The translations under genes and the position numbers were made by a program. The notes under the pieces are model-generated. The model searched no databases. It saw nothing but the letters and a program-made list of their open reading frames with translations, and was not told the DNA's origin. A stretch of 64,000 bases of DNA from Lysobacter sp. BMK333-48F3 (GTDB lineage Bacteria > Pseudomonadota > Gammaproteobacteria > Xanthomonadales > Xanthomonadaceae), in assembly GCF_019733395.1 (NCBI RefSeq), contig NZ_JAIHOO010000001.1:3100501-3164500 (forward strand). Reading direction: 5' to 3'. This document shows, piece by piece, positions 57,890 through 64,000 of the stretch (position 1 is the stretch's first letter; every line of letters begins with the position of its first letter).

Positions 57890-58158
57890 ATGTTCAGGAA
57901 ATCAAGCGGCAGCTCATCGCGATCGTGCGGGAGTTGTTGGATACCGAACCTGCCTCGAAAGCGGAAATGAAGGACTGGTACGAGAAGGCTCGCGAGGCGA
58001 AGGCCTTGATGGAGCTTGATGTCGGCGAGTTGGACGTGCCGCATGCGCTATGGCACTACTTGGAAGATGCCGATATTCGTCTTAAGGATCCGGAGTATTC
58101 GAAGGTGCAGATCGCCCATATCGAGGAAACCATCCGGGATTGGGCGGCCGGGAGTTGA
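57886..58158 (+). CDS. candidate immunity protein for module B tip
   Basis: 90 residues, acidic and mostly helical (VQEIKRQLIAIVRELLDTEPASKAEMKDWYEKAREAKALMEL, VPHALWHYLEDADIRLKDPEYSKVQIAHIEETIRDW). No signal peptide, so cytoplasmic. Its ATG overlaps the effector stop (ATGA). All of this is typical for an immunity partner of an RHS tip. Family not named, though the final part resembles helical immunity proteins of polymorphic toxins. Confidence 0.78.
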   Translation: MNVQEIKRQLIAIVRELLDTEPASKAEMKDWYEKAREAKALMELDVGELDVPHALWHYLEDADIRLKDPEYSKVQIAHIEETIRDWAAGS

Positions 58159-58245
58159 TTGACGCGACAGCGAGCGAGGACGATCGATAGGGGGCGTCGC
58201 CACCACATGACGATGATCGGGTGTTGATCAGGCATTGCAAACACA

Positions 58246-58269
58246 AAGGCCCCGCGTGAGCGGGGCCTT
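58246..58269. terminator. bidirectional intrinsic terminator
   Basis: AAGGCCCCGC-GTGA-GCGGGGCCTT is a perfect 10-bp stem. On the minus strand it is followed by TGTGTTTG-type T-rich sequence, so it ends gcvP. It may also stop transcripts from RHS module B. Confidence 0.88.
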
Positions 58270-58296
58270 CGGTTCGAGCCGGATGGCTGCCGACGC

Positions 58297-61170
<2,874 letters not shown>

Positions 61171-61214
61171 GGGCAGGGGCGTCCGTTGGCAGCGTGCGGT
61201 GCCGCACGCGAGGC

Positions 61215-61472
61215 GCCCCTCTGTCCTTTTGCCTGAGAGTTTGGAAGCGCGCTGCGGCTCAGGCCGCTTGGGGGAGGGGGGCGCTAAGGCCGCTCCTGTC
61301 CGCGCTCGCTTCGTGCACCTTCGGCGCCGGTTCCGTCCCGCGTGTCGCTGCGGGCCGGTCGGTCTCTCCAGAGTTTTGTACCCGGCGGCGGTATGGGGCC
61401 TGAGCGATTACGGGCGTTGCGCCTTCGGCAGCGACGGGCCAGGGGCCGGCCGCTTCTCCCACCGCGGGTGTC
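61215..61472 (-). ncRNA. tandem glycine riboswitch
   Basis: On the minus strand, conserved parts of two glycine aptamers follow one another: GGGAGAAGC and GCCGAAGGCGCAACGCC, then CTCTGGAGAG (end of aptamer 1), GACCG linker, GCGCCGAAGGTGCA, and CTCTCAGGCAAAAGGACAG (end of aptamer 2, near 61219-61240). Order and spacing match the two-aptamer form that turns on gcv genes when glycine is abundant. It lies 45 bp before the gcvP start. Boundaries are approximate. Confidence 0.95.
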
Positions 61473-61481
61473 AAGCTGGCG

Positions 61482-61487
61482 ATTATA
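61482..61487 (-). promoter_or_regulatory. -10 element of gcvP
   Basis: A perfect TATAAT on the minus strand (ATTATA on the plus strand), so that transcription would begin around 61475, exactly where the riboswitch starts. No consensus -35 hexamer is seen upstream. Confidence 0.75.
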
Positions 61488-61666
61488 GCCGCTGGCGAGC
61501 GCGGCGGGGGCGGGCGGCTGCGGCCGCCTCCGGCCGGCCCCGGCCGCGGCCCGCCGGCCATGCGGCCCCGCGCAGGCCTTATGGACAGATCGAAACAACT
61601 CCGCCGCCCGTGCGGTGGGCCGGGCGGGAGTATGCTGACGCCCCGTTCATGCGATAAGGCCCGACG

Positions 61667-62122
61667 ATGTCCGAGCGACCGTTCAGTCTGTTGCACCTCG
61701 ATCACGTGGTCCTGCGAGTGCGCGACACCGCGGCGATGGCGGCCTTCTACTGCGACGTGCTCGGCTGCCGCCTGGAGCGGCGCCAGGACGAGATCGGCCT
61801 GGTCCAGCTGCGCGCCGGCCTGTCGCTGATCGACCTGGTCGACGTGAACGGCAAGCTCGGCCGCATGGGCGGGGCGCCGGCCGGCGCCGAGGGCCGCAAC
61901 ATGGACCACCTGTGCCTGCGCGCCGAGCCGTTCGACCGCGCTGCCATCGTCGCCCATCTGGAAGCCCACGGCGCGCGCATCGGCGATTTCGGTTCGCGTT
62001 ACGGCGCCGAAGGCGAGGGCCCCTCGCAGTACCTGTACGACCCCGAAGGCAACCTGGTCGAGCTCAAGGGCCCGCCCGACGAGGTCCCGATCGACACCGA
62101 CGCATCCAACGCCGCGAGCTGA
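61667..62122 (+). CDS. VOC family (glyoxalase/bleomycin-resistance-like) protein
   Basis: 151 residues. Two beta-alpha-beta-beta-beta modules: LLHLDHVVLRVRDTAAMAAFYCDVLGCRLERR with metal ligand His in LDHVVL, and RNMDHLCLRAEPFD ... QYLYDPEGNLVELKG with His in MDHLCL and Glu in NLVELKG. These are the usual metal-binding positions. Members catalyse glyoxalase, dioxygenase or resistance reactions; this one is unassigned. Its stop overlaps the start of the exporter gene (TGATG), which suggests a shared role, for example resistance to a compound. Confidence 0.9.
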   Translation: MSERPFSLLHLDHVVLRVRDTAAMAAFYCDVLGCRLERRQDEIGLVQLRAGLSLIDLVDVNGKLGRMGGAPAGAEGRNMDHLCLRAEPFDRAAIVAHLEAHGARIGDFGSRYGAEGEGPSQYLYDPEGNLVELKGPPDEVPIDTDASNAAS

Positions 62123-63405
62123 TGAGCGCACCTTCCCAGTCTTCGGCGCCCGCACGGGCGCTGCCGTTGTCGATCCGCCGCCTGGCTCTGTTGCTGGGCG
62201 GGCTGGCGATGTTCGGCCCGTTCTCGATCGACACCATCTTCCCCGCGTTCCCGGTGATGGGCGCCGAGTTGGGCGCCGACAAGCTGGCGATGCAGCAGAC
62301 CATCAGCGTGTACCTGATCGCCTACGCGCTGATGAGCGTGGTGCATGGGCCGCTGTCGGACGCGATCGGCCGGCGCAAGGTGATCCTCGGCGGGCTGGGG
62401 GTGTTCACCCTGGCGTCGGTGGCGTGCGCGTTGTCGGAGCAGCTGTCGACGTTGTTGTTCTTCCGCGCGATCCAGGGCCTTTCGGCGGGGGTGGGGCTGA
62501 TCGTCGGCCGCGCGGTGATCCGCGACCTGCTGCACGGCGACGACGCGCAGCGGCTGATGAGCCAGGTGATGATGATCTTCGGCATCGCCCCGGCGATCGC
62601 GCCGGTGATCGGCGGCTGGATCCTCGGCTGGGCGCACTGGCCGGCGATCTTCTGGTTCCTGGTCGTATTCTCGGTGCTGCTGTGGATCGCGGTCGCCCTC
62701 GGCCTGCCCGAGACCCATCCGCCGCAGGCGCGCTTGTCGCTCAAGCCCAAGCGGCTGCTGCGCGACTACGTGGCGATCTGGCTCAACCCGCGTTTCCAGC
62801 GCCTGACCGCGGTCGGCGCGCTCAATTTCGGCGCGCTGTTCCTGTACATCGGCTCGGCGCCGGCGTTCGTGCTCGACATCCTCAAGCTCAGCGAACGCGA
62901 GTTCGCCTGGTTCTTCGTGCCGACCATCGGCGGCATGGTGCTGGGCTCGTTCGCCTCCGGCCGCGCCGCCGGCAAGATCAGCGGCGATCGCCTGGTCGGC
63001 ATCGGCTTCGCCTTCTGCGCGCTCGCCATCGCCTTGAACCTGGGCTACAACCTGCTGGCGCCGGCGCCGCAGGTGCCGTGGGCGGTGCTGCCGATGTGCA
63101 TCCTGGCGTTCGGCATCGCCCTGGTGTTCCCGATCGTGACCTTGTCGATCCTCGACATGTACCCGCACCAGCGCGGCTCGGCTTCGTCGCTGCAGGCCTT
63201 CGGCGGCCTGGTGGTGAACGCGCTGCTGGCCGGGGTGATCTCGCCGCTGGTCAGCGGCAGCGCCGTGGTCCTGGCGATCGTGTCCTCGGTGCTGACCGTC
63301 GCGGCCTGGGGCTTTTGGTGCTGGGAAGCCTGGGTTTCGCGCAGCGGCCGCTGCGCGCGGGTGCCGGAGGACGCGCCGGTGATCGAACCGCAGGATTCGC
63401 TCTAG
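62122..63405 (+). CDS. Bcr/CflA family MFS drug exporter
   Basis: 427 residues with 12 predicted helices. Family motifs: LGGLAMFGPFSIDTIFPAFPVM in helix 1 (Bcr/CflA signature), LSDAIGRRKVILGGLGVF (MFS motif A between helices 2 and 3), FRAIQGLSAGVGLIVGRAVIRDL and MMIFGIAPAIAPVIGGWIL (motif C, antiporter). The central loop (PETHPPQARLSLKPKRLLRDY) is typical. It should pump a drug or metabolite out of the cytoplasm with proton exchange. Cotranslated with the VOC protein. Confidence 0.95.
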   Translation: MSAPSQSSAPARALPLSIRRLALLLGGLAMFGPFSIDTIFPAFPVMGAELGADKLAMQQTISVYLIAYALMSVVHGPLSDAIGRRKVILGGLGVFTLASVACALSEQLSTLLFFRAIQGLSAGVGLIVGRAVIRDLLHGDDAQRLMSQVMMIFGIAPAIAPVIGGWILGWAHWPAIFWFLVVFSVLLWIAVALGLPETHPPQARLSLKPKRLLRDYVAIWLNPRFQRLTAVGALNFGALFLYIGSAPAFVLDILKLSEREFAWFFVPTIGGMVLGSFASGRAAGKISGDRLVGIGFAFCALAIALNLGYNLLAPAPQVPWAVLPMCILAFGIALVFPIVTLSILDMYPHQRGSASSLQAFGGLVVNALLAGVISPLVSGSAVVLAIVSSVLTVAAWGFWCWEAWVSRSGRCARVPEDAPVIEPQDSL

Positions 63406-63532
63406 GCCAGGGCCGGCCGGCGCGGCCGTTCGTTCCGCCGCCCTTGCCGCGGCGGGCGCCCAGGCCGGGCGCTGGACCGGGCCGGGCGCGGCGCGGCTAT
63501 ACTCGGGCTTTCCTCCATCGCAAAGGAATGCC

Positions 63533-64000
63533 ATGACGCAGACGGCGATCCCCGACGTATCCCTGGTCGACAACACCGAACAGCGCACGCCGCTGGTGCT
63601 GGTGCTCGACTGTTCCGGCAGCATGAACGGCGCGCCGGTGGGGCAGTTGAACGAAGGCCTCAAGCTGCTCGAGCGCGAGCTCAAGGACGATGTGATCGCG
63701 GCCAAGCGCGTGCGCGTGCTGGTGATCCGCTACGGCGGCTTCGACCATGCCGAAGTCGTCGGCGACTGGTGCGACGCGATGGATTTCACCGCGCCGACCC
63801 TGGAAGCCGACGGCACCACGCCGACCGGCCGCGCGGTCGAACTGGCGCTGAGCGAAATCGAGAACGAGAAGCAGCGCTTCAAGCAGGCCGGCGTCGCCTA
63901 CACCCGGCCGTGGCTGTTCCTGATGTCGGACGGTTCGCCGACCGACGCCTGGGAAGCGGCGGCCAAGCGCGCGCGCGAAGCCGAACAGGCCAACAAGGTC
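63533..64000 (+). CDS. vWA-domain protein (YegL-like), cut by window end
   Basis: At least 156 residues, open at the edge. MIDAS motif D26-C-S28-G-S30 in LVLVLDCSGSMNGAPVG, the conserved Thr in EADGTTPTGRAVELAL and the Asp in LFLMSDGSPTDAW are all present, so metal-dependent binding of a partner is likely. Such single-domain vWA proteins usually accompany PP2C phosphatases and kinases in tellurium/stress-type signalling modules; the genes beyond the window would show this. AAAGGA lies before the ATG. Confidence 0.9.
   Translation, partial: MTQTAIPDVSLVDNTEQRTPLVLVLDCSGSMNGAPVGQLNEGLKLLERELKDDVIAAKRVRVLVIRYGGFDHAEVVGDWCDAMDFTAPTLEADGTTPTGRAVELALSEIENEKQRFKQAGVAYTRPWLFLMSDGSPTDAWEAAAKRAREAEQANKV

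Overview
The window is a high-GC Gram-negative chromosome segment. Its GC-rich codon use, MipA, lipoproteins, extragenic palindromes and gene content fit a gammaproteobacterium of the Xanthomonadaceae/Lysobacteraceae, most like Lysobacter. That assignment is inference from gene style; no rRNA or marker tree was available. No tRNA, rRNA, CRISPR array, integrase or transposase was seen.

Layout. 1-5545: two DJ-1/PfpI proteins, a divergent LysR regulator, an OmpV/MipA porin-like protein behind a PmrA-type direct repeat, and several hypotheticals. 5918-17725: an RHS island. A two-gene RHS module (each product has its own signal peptide) ends in an M15-peptidase-like tip and a lipoprotein immunity candidate. 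A tail of small genes and broken RHS-tip/immunity remnants follows. 17372-24121: YCII protein, AraC regulator, a membrane protein, a lipoprotein hydrolase, a GNAT, an alpha/beta-hydrolase fold protein that has lost its nucleophile, and a CBS protein.

24122-31330 is a compact operon for a copper-type RiPP: DoxX, an HvfA/bufferin-like precursor with three EGKCGEGKCG blocks fused to two EF-hands, the MNIO enzyme HvfB (DUF692), its partner HvfC (DUF2063), a ferric-reductase-like membrane protein, an alpha/beta hydrolase, a thioredoxin-like lipoprotein, and then an OmpR-type response regulator with a histidine kinase. A cluster of TGTATC repeats lies upstream.

31528-41060: secreted proteins of unknown role, a GFA protein, a protein methyltransferase, a cystathionine beta-lyase-like enzyme and a LytTR/LytS-type two-component pair. 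41539-46667: a one-piece RHS protein with an Ntox37-like tip and immunity gene. 46953-50560: small secreted proteins, one frameshifted EF-hand gene, and a GAF-GGDEF diguanylate cyclase. 51377-58158: a second two-gene RHS module, paralogous to the first and split at the same place, with a different tip and immunity gene. 58297-61475: gcvP behind a tandem glycine riboswitch. 61667-64000: VOC protein, Bcr/CflA exporter and a vWA protein cut by the window end.

The most interesting elements are the EF-hand-fused RiPP precursor with its extended redox operon, and the repeated bipartite RHS architecture, which resembles a Tc-toxin BC cocoon delivered through Sec rather than through a TcA or type VI partner.
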